DNA from: Pseudisothecium myosuroides
Taxonomy: Eukaryota > Streptophyta > Bryopsida > Hypnales > Lembophyllaceae
Reading direction: 5' to 3'
Assembly (NCBI GenBank): GCA_951799445.1
Contig: OX637290.1
Span: 5,086,501-5,150,500 of the forward strand
DNA: 64,000 bases
Position numbers and translations under genes: made by a program. Of the stretch, positions 35,624 to 47,910 are shown one piece after another. A model generated the notes under the pieces. That model saw only the letters and a list, made by a program, of their open reading frames with translations, did not search any database and had not been told where the DNA came from. Position 1 is the first letter of the stretch. Every line of letters begins with the position of its first letter.

Positions 35624-36059
35624 TTGAATAATTCCAAAGCCAAAATTCAACAATACTAAGTTACTACTTAAGGCAAACAAAAACATCTTCAATCCATATG
35701 ACAAACTTGCCGGACAAATAAAGTAACTTTGAATAATTGATATGGAATTAGAACTTAAAATTACTATCAATTGAATGGCATTAAAATAGTCCCCCACGAG
35801 TATAAGCTAAAAGGACAAAAAATATACAAGCTTTCTTAGGCATCATTTGTTGTGGCATCTATATTTTTGCCTTTTGGATTGTTTTTGATGAAGTGTATTT
35901 TTATTGCCCAAAGTCCAAATCCGGATATTCTTGTATCTATTATATGTGATTTTAATGCACTTTTAATAATAGTGCTACATAACCATGTAAGGACATGTAC
36001 ATAGTCTACATATTCAAACTTAAAAAGATTTTAATATAAACTTCAACTTAGAAGAATCA
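35624..36059. other. Gene-free interval
   Basis: No supported gene. An 87-codon minus frame at 35534-35797 overlaps the end of copy D and has no recognised domain. Confidence 0.5.
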
Positions 36060-37062
36060 TTAACCTCCAAGTCCCCAACCCTAAAGTTCCACTCAAAATT
36101 GCAATTGCTTTTGCAAAGAATAAAAGCTTTTAAATTGAATTTTTTTTTAATATCTAACCATAGGATCTTGCACTAGACTAGTGTAAAAATGTGAGGAACA
36201 AATTTTAGAAACTTTAACAAGAAAGATTGCAAGATATTTGCATCTAAATAAAGGAAAAAAATTGTTCCTTGCTTGACTAAATTTTTAGACTTTGAATATT
36301 CTTAGCTTAAAAGTATTGCACTAGTTGTTTTGAATTTCTAATTCTTTTTATGCTGAAGAATTGAGTTGAGAGTCTAGAAATTAATAAATAAATAAATAAA
36401 TTTAGTACATGGAACAAAATAAATTCATAAACTAATAAATAAACAAATAAACAAATAAACTTAGTAAAATTTATGAAGCATCTTATTTTGAAGGCAATTT
36501 GAGCAAATTCTTAAGAAAATAATGAATTGGATTTGTTTTTTTAATTGATTTTTATAATTTTAAAAAATAAAATTTTGCATGGTTTAGTTTGTTTGCTCAA
36601 AAAATCTTACCATTGGGATTAATATGTTTCAATTCCATCTTAGAGCTATTAACAATTTACATTTTCCTTCTCTCATGTACATATTTTAATTTCATAATTT
36701 TTTAAAGAATAAAAATCAATTTTTTTTTATTACAAACCCTCAACTCAATTCTTCAACAACAAAAAATTTAATTCAAATTTTGTATTACAAAAAATTTGAA
36801 GTTAAGAAGATTCAAAGCCTTATAATCTAGTCATGCTAGGTGCAAAATGAATTCATTTTCTTCACTTTAAGTGCTTATATCTTGTAATCTATAAGGTTAA
36901 AGTTATTCACATTTTTTCTAGACACTCTCATTTTAGCCTAATGTAAGATCTTACAGTTGGATATGTAAAAAAACAAATGTTTAAAATTTTTGTCGTTTGC
37001 ATTGGAAATGGAATTTTGATTGATTTTTGACCAAAACATTGCCTTGGGACTTTAGAGGTTAC
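36060..37062 (+). mobile_element. TTAA-type element, copy G (diverged)
   Basis: Left TTAACCTCCAAGTCCCC, right GGGACTTTAGAGGTTAC. The right TTAA has mutated to TTAC. Internal family blocks survive (ctaaccataggatcttgca, gattgcaagatatttgcatc), and a second, inverted set lies near 36880-37010. An aataaataaataaata tract is at 36385-36400. About 1.0 kb, non-coding. Confidence 0.55.
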
Positions 37063-38610
37063 ATAATGAAGTACTACATCAACTAAATTTTTTATTATAT
37101 CTGTGTTGGGCTATTGTCTATAGTGTGGATTGAAGATGCCGTGAGGTCCTAATCAAACTTCTTCACAACTAACTTTTGTCAATGAAAGCTTCTTCCTCAT
37201 TGGTCCACAACCAATAATCTTGAAAGGAAGGGCCTACAACCACTTTTCAACCACTTTACACTCTATGTTCTCATTTTGCAACTACACGTGAATGAAATTC
37301 TTTACACATATTCCTCAAAGTTGCCATCATAAGCCTTTCATAAGTCTTAAAATTCTCAAATTTTTTGGTGAAATTTTAGAATTATTGTGAATTTCTTAAC
37401 AAATAGTGGAAAAAAATCATATTATAACCAAAATATATATTTTTTAAATGATAATATGATAATTTTTTTCTATAGGTGTATATTATAGTATAGAACATTT
37501 TGATAAAAAAAAACGAATCAAAAAATTAATAGGTTCAAAGTTCAAATTACAATAATATATTGAATTTTAGGAAATTTTCAAATTTGAATTGAAACCAAAT
37601 TTGATAAGCTTCTTTCATTAGTTGGATTCAAATTCAAGTTAGAGCATTTATATGGCTAAAATCAATCAAATCAAGGATGAAGACCAAGAATTTTCCAAAA
37701 TATAATATAAGTGTGATTCATGGATTAATCATCTTCTTATGTACAAAGGCAAAAAATACCACATTGATGGAATATCCTATACCATTTAATAAAAAGTGTG
37801 TTCTCAAAGCCCCCTTTCAAAAAGGATGAAAAAAAAAATCGATTTATTTTATTTTACAAGTCTTCCTAAAAATCGTCTAAAGGACACCAAAAGACACCTA
37901 AATTCCTCTTCAACAATTCCAAGTGCTCAACCATCTAGACTATTGGATGGAAGATGAATGTTGAAGATAGCGCACTTCATTTGGTTAATATTCTTTGAGC
38001 AAGTTTCACAAAAAATCATAGAATATATCAATGGAAATAAAAAATAATGCTCTAAATGAATCAATGATACAATTTTTTTGGAAGATTTTTAATTATTTAT
38101 TATACATTTTCAAAGATAATCTTACTATCTTTAGGTTGAATACTAGGGGATAAATTAAAGGATTATATGAAGGACTTTAGATTGTTCTAAAGTAGGAAGT
38201 CCATAAAGTAAAAAAGTTCTACTCGTGTTCTTTAACACATATAGCTTCCTTCAATGCATTAATTGCATTTGTCAATGTACCAACGCAAAACATCTTAGGG
38301 GGTGGACTTTTTAAGTGTCTTATGTGATTCTGGCTTTGAAATACATAACTAATTCTACAAAGGTTCCCAAAGCACAAAATGACTTAGATTAGATGCAAAT
38401 TTCATTTATCTTTCAATGAAAATTTAACAAAAAATATTCCAGAAAACCATAAAGTCATACTCCCCCAAATTACAAATCAATTAATAAATGGTCACTTAAT
38501 GAACCTCCTAACATACTATCCCTTCGAGCTTATAACATTGTATAACCATACAATGGTCTTGTGCTGGGAAGGTATTATGCTTTGCTAGATATTTGGAAGG
38601 AATGTATCAG
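37063..38610. other. Gene-free interval
   Basis: No supported gene, only AT-rich sequence with frequent stops in all frames. Confidence 0.55.
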
Positions 38611-40069
38611 TTAACCCCTTAGCGCTCCGACATCTACTTTCTAGATAGCAAATAGATTGAAACTCACATTTCTTTCTCATTATTGCATGGATGAAAGTCA
38701 ATCGAAAATATTGGTAGAGATATTTTATCAAATTATTGTCCTATCTATTATAATTGAACTTGGTATTACTAGAGTACATATTTTTCGAAAATTACAAATG
38801 TGAAAATATGCCAAGTGGTGGACCAAGACAAAATTGCATTGACTAGTTCAAAATTGGATTTGCAAAAATGAGCTCATAGATTTAAAGAACAAAAAAAATT
38901 CAAAAAATCACCATATCACGAAAACCTCATTTCAAATCCATTCCAACAAATTTTACTCAAAAAATGATAATATTTGCTTGTAATCAAATTTAGAAGGAAT
39001 TTTGAAATTTTCCTTTTTTAATTTATAAAAGATATTGGTGATAGCATTGTTGAATCTAATAGTACAGATGGAATCTAAAACTCAAAATTTATAACTTTTA
39101 TTTGTTAATCAATTCCAAAAATATTCTTCCAAATAATATTTTATAATGATTTTTTTCAAATTGTCAATTCTAGAGAGCACTATGTACATTAACCCTAAAA
39201 TACTTTCATATTTAGAGGCCCAAAACTACTTCAAAATACTTGTCTCCGAGGTAAGGTCAAAATCTTCATCAATATTTATTTTTTAACAAATCCAACCATA
39301 GTATCCTTTGGTTAACTTGTTCAAGTACATTGTCCCAAAATTTTAGAATGATATCCACTCTAATTGCAAGTTCAATGTGCCTAAACTTCAGAATGTAGGC
39401 TTTTCTTGCCCTTCCAAAAGGTGCAATTTTGTCTTTCATCATTTAAAAAGAACAAACATATGTTCTGTAACTTGCACATTTTAGTCAATAAGTTGGAAAA
39501 TAGGTTGAAAATATACATTAAAAAATTTAATTCCAAAACTTTCTTATTCATTTTTAAATAAAGTGGAAGTTGTTACTGAATGAAAGATAAAACTAATATG
39601 CTAATAACTTTTGGAAGAATTTGAATTTTTTTAATTCCAATAAACTACCTATATATATATATATATATGTAATATTTCAAAAATTAAAAAATTAAAAGCA
39701 AAAAAAAACTTCATATTTTTCTCTACCTTCATGGCCCACAAATAAAACTCTTCATAATTTTAACCTCATTATTAGGAATTCAATGATTCAAATACTTTTG
39801 AGTAGGAAAAAATCTATATAATTCTAAAAGTAATTAATATTTTTTTAGAATATATTTTTTGTTGCCGGATTTGAATATTGAAATAAAAAAATCCCTTCTA
39901 ACTTTTGCAATATTTATTAGAATGACATGAAACAACCCCTCAAACAAAGATCATGATGAATGGCATCCATTCTAAGAAATTCATGCAAAAATTCTAAATT
40001 ATGAAATCAATAAAACTTGTCCAAGTTTTCAAAAGCCCAAAGTGGGCTCCTTGGTCCTTTAGGGGTTAA
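38611..40069. mobile_element. TTAA-bounded segment, copy H
   Basis: Left end TTAACCCCTTAGCGCTCC and right end CTTGGTCCTTTAGGGGTTAA (to 40069; a second TTAA follows at 40074-40077). The right end is a perfect family terminus, the left a diverged one, and the interior is not obviously like copies A-F. It may be one 1459-bp element of a related subfamily or two unrelated solo ends. An (AT)n tract lies at 39651-39669. Confidence 0.45.
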
Positions 40070-40440
40070 GGGGTTAATGCAAGGATTGGAGTTGGTTAGG
40101 GTACCATATGGTAGAACTTCTATAAAGAGTCGAGCCAAGATCCTTCTGACAAATTATATTAGAAAGGTTTATTACATTAGGGAAGGTCATTTGCATTCAT
40201 GACAATTGTATACAAGCTAGATCGGGACCAATAATCAATATTACTATAGAGAGGTTTATTACTTCAAAGAGCGCTATTTGTTAGAAGTTCTATTATATAA
40301 GACAATTTTGTTCACGATGGATTTTCCTTTTCAAGAATGCAAACGGAAATCTTGCCTTATTGGTAAATGATGTTATTATAAAAGAAGGCATATATAACTA
40401 ACATAACTACATCAAAAATTGCATGAATAAGTTGTAAGGC
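40070..40440. other. Gene-free interval
   Basis: No supported gene. The 61-codon frame at 40017-40202 starts inside the end of copy H. Confidence 0.5.
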
Positions 40441-41388
40441 ATAATGAATATGCTCTAGAAAATAAACAACAATTTTTGCACATTAGTAAAGGACCATGAA
40501 TCAAACTGCAAGTGGTTCCAAAAACTTTGGAAGCATTGTGAATTAATTACAAAATTTTCTAAAATGCATTGTGAAGGAGGCTATTAAAATTGTAATGCAA
40601 GGTGATGCCAAAATCCATTTGATGCACATTAAGAAATGACACTAAGCGGGTAGACCCACCCACTCCCATCCATTTACCGCATTCCGTCTCAAGTCAGCAA
40701 AGGTACAAATTTCTTTTTAGAATGTATTGCTTTTGTACATGATGACAAAATGGGGTATCTAGTGACGTAAACAGGTGCACCTACCTTAATAGTATCAACA
40801 CATGTCATATTGTACACATAGGTCAATTTCAGTACTTCGTGGCCCAATTAGCGGTTTACTTTTTGCAATTCTACAGTTCGGTAGCTTGATTTAGATTTCT
40901 TGATTTTCAGCACTTTGTTTTTTTTAATTTTAAGACACTCCTAATTTTGGATTGATTTTTTCTATTCATACCTTAAATGTGTTCCTTTTTTCTAAATTTT
41001 CTCAAGAATAATTATTTTTTGGATATTCAAAATTAACAACAATGAATTTTTTTTCTTTAGATTTTCAAAAATAATTGAACAACTCTTTAAATTTCAAACA
41101 CGATCCAAAATTCCCCTACTTATTTCTGAAATTGACCTACACGTACGACACAGAAGATGTTAAAAACAAAAGAAAGTGTGTCCAGGATCGACCACTTGTA
41201 AGGTCACCACCTCCACAGTACTGTACTACAAATAGAGCTCCTCACTCCCCATAATGGCCCCCAGCTCCACCTTCCACTTGTCCTTCTAATGCTCACCATT
41301 GTGGACAGTGTCCTCCCTCCTTCCGTTTCCCTTCAAAAGCATGGGTCCGGTGGTTTTCAGGAGTGGTCGATTTTAGGTGTGGTTACCT
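40441..41388 (+). repeat. Dispersed repeat, copy 1 (with GACCACT MITE at its right)
   Basis: 40451-40650 (gaaaataaacaacaattttt..., tgaatcaaactgcaagtggt..., gcattgtgaattaattac..., ttgatgcacattaagaaatg) matches 61550-61752 in reverse. The block at 41172-41387 matches 61321-61524 in reverse. Copy 1 carries about 500 additional bases between these blocks (40650-41165), so it has an insertion or copy 2 a deletion. Confidence 0.6.
41172..41387 (+). mobile_element. GACCACT-type MITE, copy 1
   Basis: Ends GAAAGTGTGTCCAGGATCGA/CCACTTG and GGTAACCACACC/TAAAATCGACCACTC (complement of the right edge) are imperfect inverted repeats about 28 bases long. The interior is GC-richer, with ctccacctt/cccccagctcc words. 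No ORF crosses it. Confidence 0.6.
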
Positions 41389-41700
41389 CAATGGGACTTG
41401 GGAGAAGAACGAGAGCTCCGTCCGAAATCTAGAGCCGGATAAGGTCCAGTCAGAGCCTGAGCATATTCCGGTGCCCGCCATGTGCGATAAGCTCCCTTCT
41501 GCTGCTGCTGCCAAGTGCCAATGAGCTCGCACTGCCCTTCGTCTTGAGTGGCACGGGAGAGACGGGACGTTATCTTCAGTTGCCGGAGGACTGACGGACG
41601 GAAGCGCACGTTGACAAGAGGCCCGCAAGGCCGCAACTGACATTGAGGAGCAGTGTGTTTTTTTCCGGCGATTTGGTGCAAAATTGCACCAAAAATTTTG
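41388..41700. other. GC-rich segment, possible captured gene fragment
   Basis: About 300 bases of roughly even base composition inside 30% GC DNA, containing a gctgctgctgc run, cgcccgcc and accgg words. Frames without stops run on the minus strand (up to 109 codons, 41383-41712) and for about 40 codons on the plus strand (RNLEPDKVQSEPEHIPVPAM...). The composition and open frames suggest a piece of a gene exon or CpG-rich leader carried next to the MITE. I do not recognise the protein. Confidence 0.3.
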
Positions 41701-42219
41701 ACCTGGCACCAAGCTTATAGAAAATTTTTAGTAAAATTTTGGATGAAATCGCCAAAAAACTTCAAGTTCAAGAAAAATCTTCGATGAAATCGCCACATTG
41801 TGAATGAGAATAGAATTATAGATATGTAGTATCACATTTTCTATCCAGTACGTGGATGAATGTTGAAACTTGGAGCACCACCGCAACATTTAATATCGCC
41901 ACTTTGCCACTTCATGGAAAATGAAAAAAAAAACACTGTTGAGGAGGCCCCAAATTATCTGCGCTTTCTCGTGCCGGTCTCAGCTGGCGGGGATTCTGAC
42001 AGGATTTGTCCACATTTTTTTGGAATTTTTTTCATAATTTTGCTTATATCACAGACGGAGCAAACATTTTAGTACGGAGTACTTCGTAATATTGATTTCT
42101 TCAACTTCAAGGCACAGGACCCTTTCTTTCACTAAGTTACAAAAAATCTAGAATGTACAGTAAGCTTGCCTGTGAATTGGAGGCCACTAAGGTAGGTACA
42201 CTCAAATGTGCCACTGACC
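41701..42219. other. Gene-free interval
   Basis: No supported gene. Two copies of gatgaaatcgcca (41738 and 41783) mark a short tandem repeat. Confidence 0.5.
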
Positions 42220-42964
42220 TTAACCCCTAAATGACGGACCTATAACCACTGATTTTAGGCCTCAATGCCTATCACTCAATTAGTTGTCATTTTGCAACTA
42301 GATATGTCTGAAAAAAAATTTAATTTATTTTTCAGAGGTGAAATTACATGTCTTCTTTACTTAACAAAAATTTAGATTTTTTTGTGGAAAATTGATTTTT
42401 TTGAGAATTTTTGAAGAAAAAGTGAAGAAAAATCACATCAAATAGAAAATTATTTCAAAAAATCTGAAATTTTCACCATGTGTGTATATTACAATGACAA
42501 ACATCATGGTGCAAACCCAATTTCCGTCTCATTCTATAATTAGAAAATAATAGACATTGAAAATGCACCCTAAGTTCAAATTGCAATAAAATATTCAATA
42601 TTAAGAATTTTTTCAAAATTCAAATTGGAGAAGAAACTAGAATCAATGGCCTTCATTTTGTTAGTTGGGCTCAAACTCAAAAAATATCATTTTTGTGGAG
42701 AAATTTCAGATTTAGAGCAAGGAACAACAACTTCCCAAAATACACTGAAATAGCATATTTTGTGATCCGTTTTTTTTTAATAACTTCACATTTATGTGAA
42801 GGTAGACACTTGCATGACTACAAATTCAACTATACACTCTTTGTAATCTACCATGGAGGGTGAACAAAAAAGAAATGGATGAAAAAAAGTTTCCAAGCAA
42901 TGTCCAGATGACTGCACAATCATCCAAAAGCCACAAAATGGCTGTCCCAGCGTTACAGGGTTAA
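42220..42964. mobile_element. TTAA-type element, copy I
   Basis: Left TTAACCCCTAAATGACGGAC, right complement TTAACCCTGTAACGCTGGGAC. The ends are related but imperfect, with an AT-rich non-coding interior unlike copies A-F. Probably a different subfamily of the same TTAA group. Confidence 0.5.
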
Positions 42965-43223
42965 ACTGCCATCTTTACTTTGGGTACATCTTCAAAATCA
43001 ATTCTGTACCTATGTGGAAGAAACCATTTTAGAATCAAACTTTGTTCCTTAATAACTTTTGCATACAATATCCAAATGCCACGTTCTCTGGTGCGTTGGA
43101 ACCTCCTTTCACTTGCCAACAAGAACATATGAAAATCTGACCAATCTAATAATATTAACTAGACTCAATAGCAAAAAGTGGTGGTTTTGGGTGTACCCAC
43201 CTTATAACAAGACTTATAAGTTA
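42965..43223. other. Short gene-free interval
   Basis: Nothing supported; a short + frame (43059-43331) runs into the tandem repeat. Confidence 0.5.
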
Positions 43224-43455
43224 GTTCTTGTTATATTGTCAATGTACCTCCAAGCCTTGTTACTCAAGAATGTTATGTTTACTAGCATCAAATTCATAAC
43301 ATTGTGGACCAGGGAGCATGGGCCATTGTAACAAGAGTTGTTCTTGTTATACTGTCAATGTAGAAGGACCTCCAAGCCTTGTTACTTAAGAATGTTATAT
43401 TTACAAACATCAAATTCATAACATTGTACTGTAGGGAGCATAGGTCTCCAAACTG
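43224..43455 (+). repeat. 116-bp tandem duplication
   Basis: gttcttgttatattgtcaat... to ...gggagcatgggccattgtaac (43224-43339) is repeated at 43340-43455 with a 6-base agaagg insertion and scattered substitutions. Confidence 0.75.
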
Positions 43456-46400
43456 CTAATGAAGACCCCAAAGATACAAGAAAACATTTGTTTGTGGAAA
43501 AATACTCAATACTTTTTTTATATCAATTAGGTGTTTACAAACATTCAATGATTTGTATTCAAGTTGATAGTACATAAAACTTGAACATTTAAAGAAATAT
43601 AAGGCTCAGAAACATGGTTTAGTTTTAGATGCAATAGATATGTGATTCAATTTGCCTCATTAGGAAATGGAAATGGAAAAAGAAAAAGAAACAAAAAATA
43701 AAGAAGAAAGAAGGATTGTATATTGAAATAGTAAAAAACATTATTAGTTTAACAATAAAACATATTTTTGTACGTCTGCAAACAATAGCATTTTAGTTAG
43801 ATGAAGTGTCGATTGCAAGATACATAATCTATAATGTTTACAAATTATATTTATAATCAACAATAGTATGTTGATTTTTTTTTGCCTCTACTTACATTAC
43901 ACTCCTTAATTTGTATGTAGCACGACAATAATAAATTAGCTGGCACAGTAATAACAAAAAAACAAATTGCAATTAAAGGGTGTTAAGGCTCTCAATGTTT
44001 CTTTCAAATTTGGTTGCCCAAAACTTTATTCCAATATCCTAACTCCAAAAGCTTGTACTCAAACACCCTCCATTCATAAGAACCAAATTGGCCTTCGGCA
44101 ATTTTTTAGTGCAAAATTTTGTTTCCAAAGCACTTGCTTCATTCATTGAATTTTCAAGTTTAAGAATTGAATTTCTTCTAGTTTGGAAACTTTAATATCC
44201 CATGATTATGAGCTTCTAAAGGAATGTTTTATCAAGACATGTTCAAAACTAGAATTTTAAAGCGCATTGATCAAAAATGGAAAAAAAAAAATCCTGAAAA
44301 TTCAATAGCAAATAATTGTATTAAACTACTATGCAAATATTTAGAAATTATTTTTAAAACTTGGTTTTGTAGATTGCAAGATTATAGCATTTGAACTTAG
44401 GACAAAAGAATTATTTTAGCCCTGTCTAATAGGGTCAATAAACTTTGTCTACTCTTAAAGTGAGGTTTTTGCACTACCCTTAGTGCATGGTTGAAGTTCA
44501 TATCATGCATGACAAACAAAATGCTTCTAAGTAGTATTTTATTCAATTAGTTTCTATTCATCTAAAGTAATGGTTCAATCTTTAAATGGCAACCTTCTTT
44601 TACAACTAATTTGATAAAAGAAAAGTGTTAGTTCAAAGATATAAACAATATTATGCAAATAAATAAATGAGATTTGTTCTCTATAATGCATTTACTTTAA
44701 GGGGGAAAATATAAAGTTCAGAAAGTTAAGATTTCAAGCTCAACTAAAGTTTTTGCATCAAGACAATAATTTTCACCCAAATCCTTTGTAGCAAATGAAA
44801 TGGAAAATTCACTCTTCAATGTTATTTTTTGCACTCACGTAACTATTATCTTCAAAATAACTAGATATTGAAAGATGATAGTAATCAAACTTAAATTCCA
44901 TATATACAATTGGATCTTCTTATTCCTTGCTCACACTTAAAGGTTATATTTCCTTCCTATGTGGAAAAAAAAACTCAACTGTAAGTTGAAGTAGATTATT
45001 TGTTTTATTTATTGTAAATGCCGCAAAATGCAATTTTCACTAAATGGATGAATCTATTTAAATTCATATATAGATGACATAATAAAATATGGATGAAAAT
45101 TCAACTATTCATTCCAAACTATATGCATTCATCTCCAAAATTGAAATTGAACCATCCTTATATCCTTTAGCGATTCCATCCAGTAAAAATGTACAGTATA
45201 TACATTACCAAATATTTTCAAATAACAATTTTCTATTTCACTTTTGAGCAAATTTTTCGACCAATATAGAAACAAGAGTTCAAGAAAGATTCATGTTCAC
45301 ATAGAGAATATATTTAACTCTTAAACTCACATCATTAAAATTTAAACCGCACCTTTGCATCATCTTGTGGAAAATATTCACAAAAGGGGCATATCTTATC
45401 CCGAAAAAGAATAAAATACAATTAATTTGTATTAATACGATGGAAGATTGAGATTCAAGGGGAGTACATTATATAGAGTACAAGATTATTTTGTCCCTCT
45501 CAAAGGTTTAACCTTGAAAGGATGCTGAACATAATAAATGTTCAATGGATAACTTTCTCCATTACGTACTACAAAAATACAAAATGCACCTGCTGGTTCA
45601 AAAATTGAATCATTTTTGAATGAGTACCTATCATCAAGGCGAGGTTCTTCTAAAATTAATCTTATACAATCGATGGATGATTTTCCAGATAATTGTAGAA
45701 ATGAAGAATGCACTTGAATAATAAAAGGTTAAGGTGTTACCTTAAGGTTAAGAGAGTACCTTTCAAACAACCTAAACTTTAAAAGTGATTTCTTGTACCT
45801 TGAAGGTAATTCTTACAATAGCAAAAAAAATAAAGCCGTGTCATCTTAACATGCACCTTTGGGATGATTCTTAAAGTAGCAAATTTCTCTAACATCCATT
45901 ATTGAGTGTTGAAAATCTCATTTTTTTAAGTACATAAACACAAGTTTGCAATAAAATTGGGAGAAATTCAAAAATGATATTTGATTACAATACGCAAAAG
46001 TTATAAGAGGTCAAAGTTGAATTGGTAGATTTTCTAAAATTGTGTCCTATCTTAAATGTAGATGCTTGTTGCACTCATTTAAAGTTGAAGATCTATGACC
46101 ATGTTTCTAAAAAGAAAATATTTCAAAACTGTTATTCATACTATAATTTTCTATAATATAATATACTTCTATTATGAAATTTTCAGATTTTTTGGAGTAT
46201 GTTTTGTATTTGATATGAATTTTATTCACTTTTTCTTCAAAAATTCATGATGATTTGAATTTTTTCCCCAAAATCTATAACATATATGGAATACTAAACA
46301 TGTAATTCCATCTTTGGAAAATAAAAATAAAAATGTTTCATTCATAAATATAGGAGGCAACCCATTTCTGATTCCCCCCCATTCTTACTATATAGACTAT

Positions 46401-46720
46401 TTTCTTTTCGTGAAGGAGGATAAGAACATTGATTAATTATGGTGCAGTTCTTGAGGCAATTGTGGCATATTTTGATTGACTACAAGATTTCCAACATTGC
46501 AAACACCCCTTGGGTTGATTTTTTGTCCAGCCCATGATTGAAAGTAGCAAGGCCTATATCACTGGAATGGGAGGAATAGAATCTTCCGTTGAAAAATTTA
46601 CAATAATTATGTTTTGAGCAATAAAAATCTGAAAAATTATGGAAACCTTTCGAAGTCTACTTCCACACATAGGAAAAATTCTTCAGTGAAGAAACTTGTC
46701 CTGCAGATAGTTAGATCTGT
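43456..46720. other. Gene-free interval
   Basis: No supported gene. 44220-44460 contains words of the TTAA family (gtagattgcaagattatagc, ccctgtctaatagggtca) also seen at 58330-58405, so a decayed element is likely. A 75-codon minus frame at 45486-45713 is listed separately. Confidence 0.45.
45486..45713 (-). pseudogene. Possible coding fossil, unrecognised
   Basis: A 75-codon frame in very AT-rich DNA. Its stretches DCIRLILEEPRLDDRYSFKN and AGAFCIFVVRNGESYPLNIY look protein-like (alternating hydrophobic strand followed by a charged turn). No family recognised, no start context and no splice signals that extend it. It may be a transposon ORF remnant or chance. Confidence 0.15.
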
Positions 46721-46949
46721 TTAACCTTTGAACGCCGAAGCAGACGTTTTGTGTCCGATGGATGACGAGGAATCAAACTGTTTAGGATAGAAGTGCAACT
46801 ATTCATCTTCAAATTTGTTGTGGAAAGGGAAGATCTTCTACAATAGTTTGACTTGCAATGAGTACTTTTGCAATTTTGGAGGCTACTGATTTACACGGTA
46901 ATAGAAAAGGATGATTTCGAGGGTCACCCCTTCGGCGTTTAAGGGTTAA
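46721..46949. mobile_element. TTAA-type miniature element, copy J (229 bp)
   Basis: Left TTAACCTTTGAACGCCGAAG and right complement TTAACCCTTAAACGCCGAAG are inverted repeats matching at 17 of 20 bases. Bounded by TTAA, non-coding, and the closest of the family to the OEP16 promoter (about 280 bases upstream of its TATA box). Confidence 0.7.
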
Positions 46950-47227
46950 GTGATCAAAAATGGGTTGCCTCCCTTAGTAACAAAGTGGACAATAGAGAAT
47001 GAAGTACTTTGAGGTTTGACTACACAGTCATGGGCTTTGTCCTTTGAAGGTTAAGATATTCCCCTTGTGAATATCTTAAATGGACACCCACAAAGGGTTA
47101 CGTACCAAGCGGAGTACAGTCTCTCGTCATCCCGGCCCACCCATACTATTTCCTTACCCACACTACTTCCCACCCCATGCAATACAGTACCCCGCTCCAC
47201 TCTCCCTTCCCCCTTTGGTGGGGACCA

Positions 47228-47233
47228 TATATA
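47228..47233 (+). promoter_or_regulatory. OEP16 TATA box
   Basis: TATATA in the context ccatatatactttg, followed by a pyrimidine-rich leader (ctcttcc/ctctcctcctctc words, 47260-47330) typical of plant 5' leaders. Transcription would start about 30 bases downstream, near 47260. It is the only good TATA motif in the 300 bases before the leader. Confidence 0.55.
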
Positions 47234-47259
47234 CTTTGATATACACTCCAGCAATCTTA

Positions 47260-47910
47260 TCTCTCCACTTGTCTTCCGCTGCTGCATCGTCCTTCTCTCG
47301 CTCGCCCTCTCCTCCTCTCACCAAGGTGAAGCGCCTTACCTTACCCCCTCCGTCCGCCATTGATTGTCAGGCATTGGATCAATCCCTTGTTTCTTCTTCT
47401 TCCTCCTCCTGTTGTTGCTGTGGTACTTCTTATCTCACTCTAAAGCCTTTAGATCTGACATACCATTGCCATTCAATCACAAGCTTGCTTGCTGCCTGGG
47501 ACTAACCTTGTAAGTAACGTGGGCGACCCTTCTTTTGGCATTGGAAAGTCCACCATTCTCATCTGCAACATGCTCGTGGATGTTGTGTGATATGGTCTTC
47601 TCAAAGGAAGTTTGGGTTAGGTCGAAGTATGTGGGTTGCATTTCTGTTGTACCTTCTTGGTTTTCTTGAAGAGACATCGTCGTTTGCATATTGCACAATG
47701 GGGTATGACGAGCTCGGGTTGGTTGGTTGGTGGTAAGGAAAGCTCTGTCTCGTGTGTTCCGTAGGTGTAATTTTAGAAACTTTTGGAATGTTTGGGTTGT
47801 TTCTTTCTTGAGTTCAATGACAAGACGGTCCTCTGTCTGTATGTGTGTGTGTGTGTATGTGTATATGCAGGTGTTGATTCATATTCCGAGGTAGGTAACG
47901 TCGCAGCAAG
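47260..47910 (+). other. OEP16 5' UTR with one intron
   Basis: The leader contains a good donor (ctt/GTAAGTAA at 47510) and an acceptor after a (TG)n tract (tatatgcag, ending 47870). This predicts a 361-base intron and a short second leader exon 47871-47910. The transcription start near 47260 is inferred from the TATA box. Introns in 5' UTRs are common in plants and often raise expression. The start ATG at 47911 sits in a strong context (agcaagATGG). Confidence 0.5.

Noticed and set aside
47080..47505. A 141-codon + strand frame before OEP16
   Set aside because: It covers the promoter, TATA box and pyrimidine-rich leader. Low-complexity serine/cysteine runs come from tcttcttcctcc repeats.
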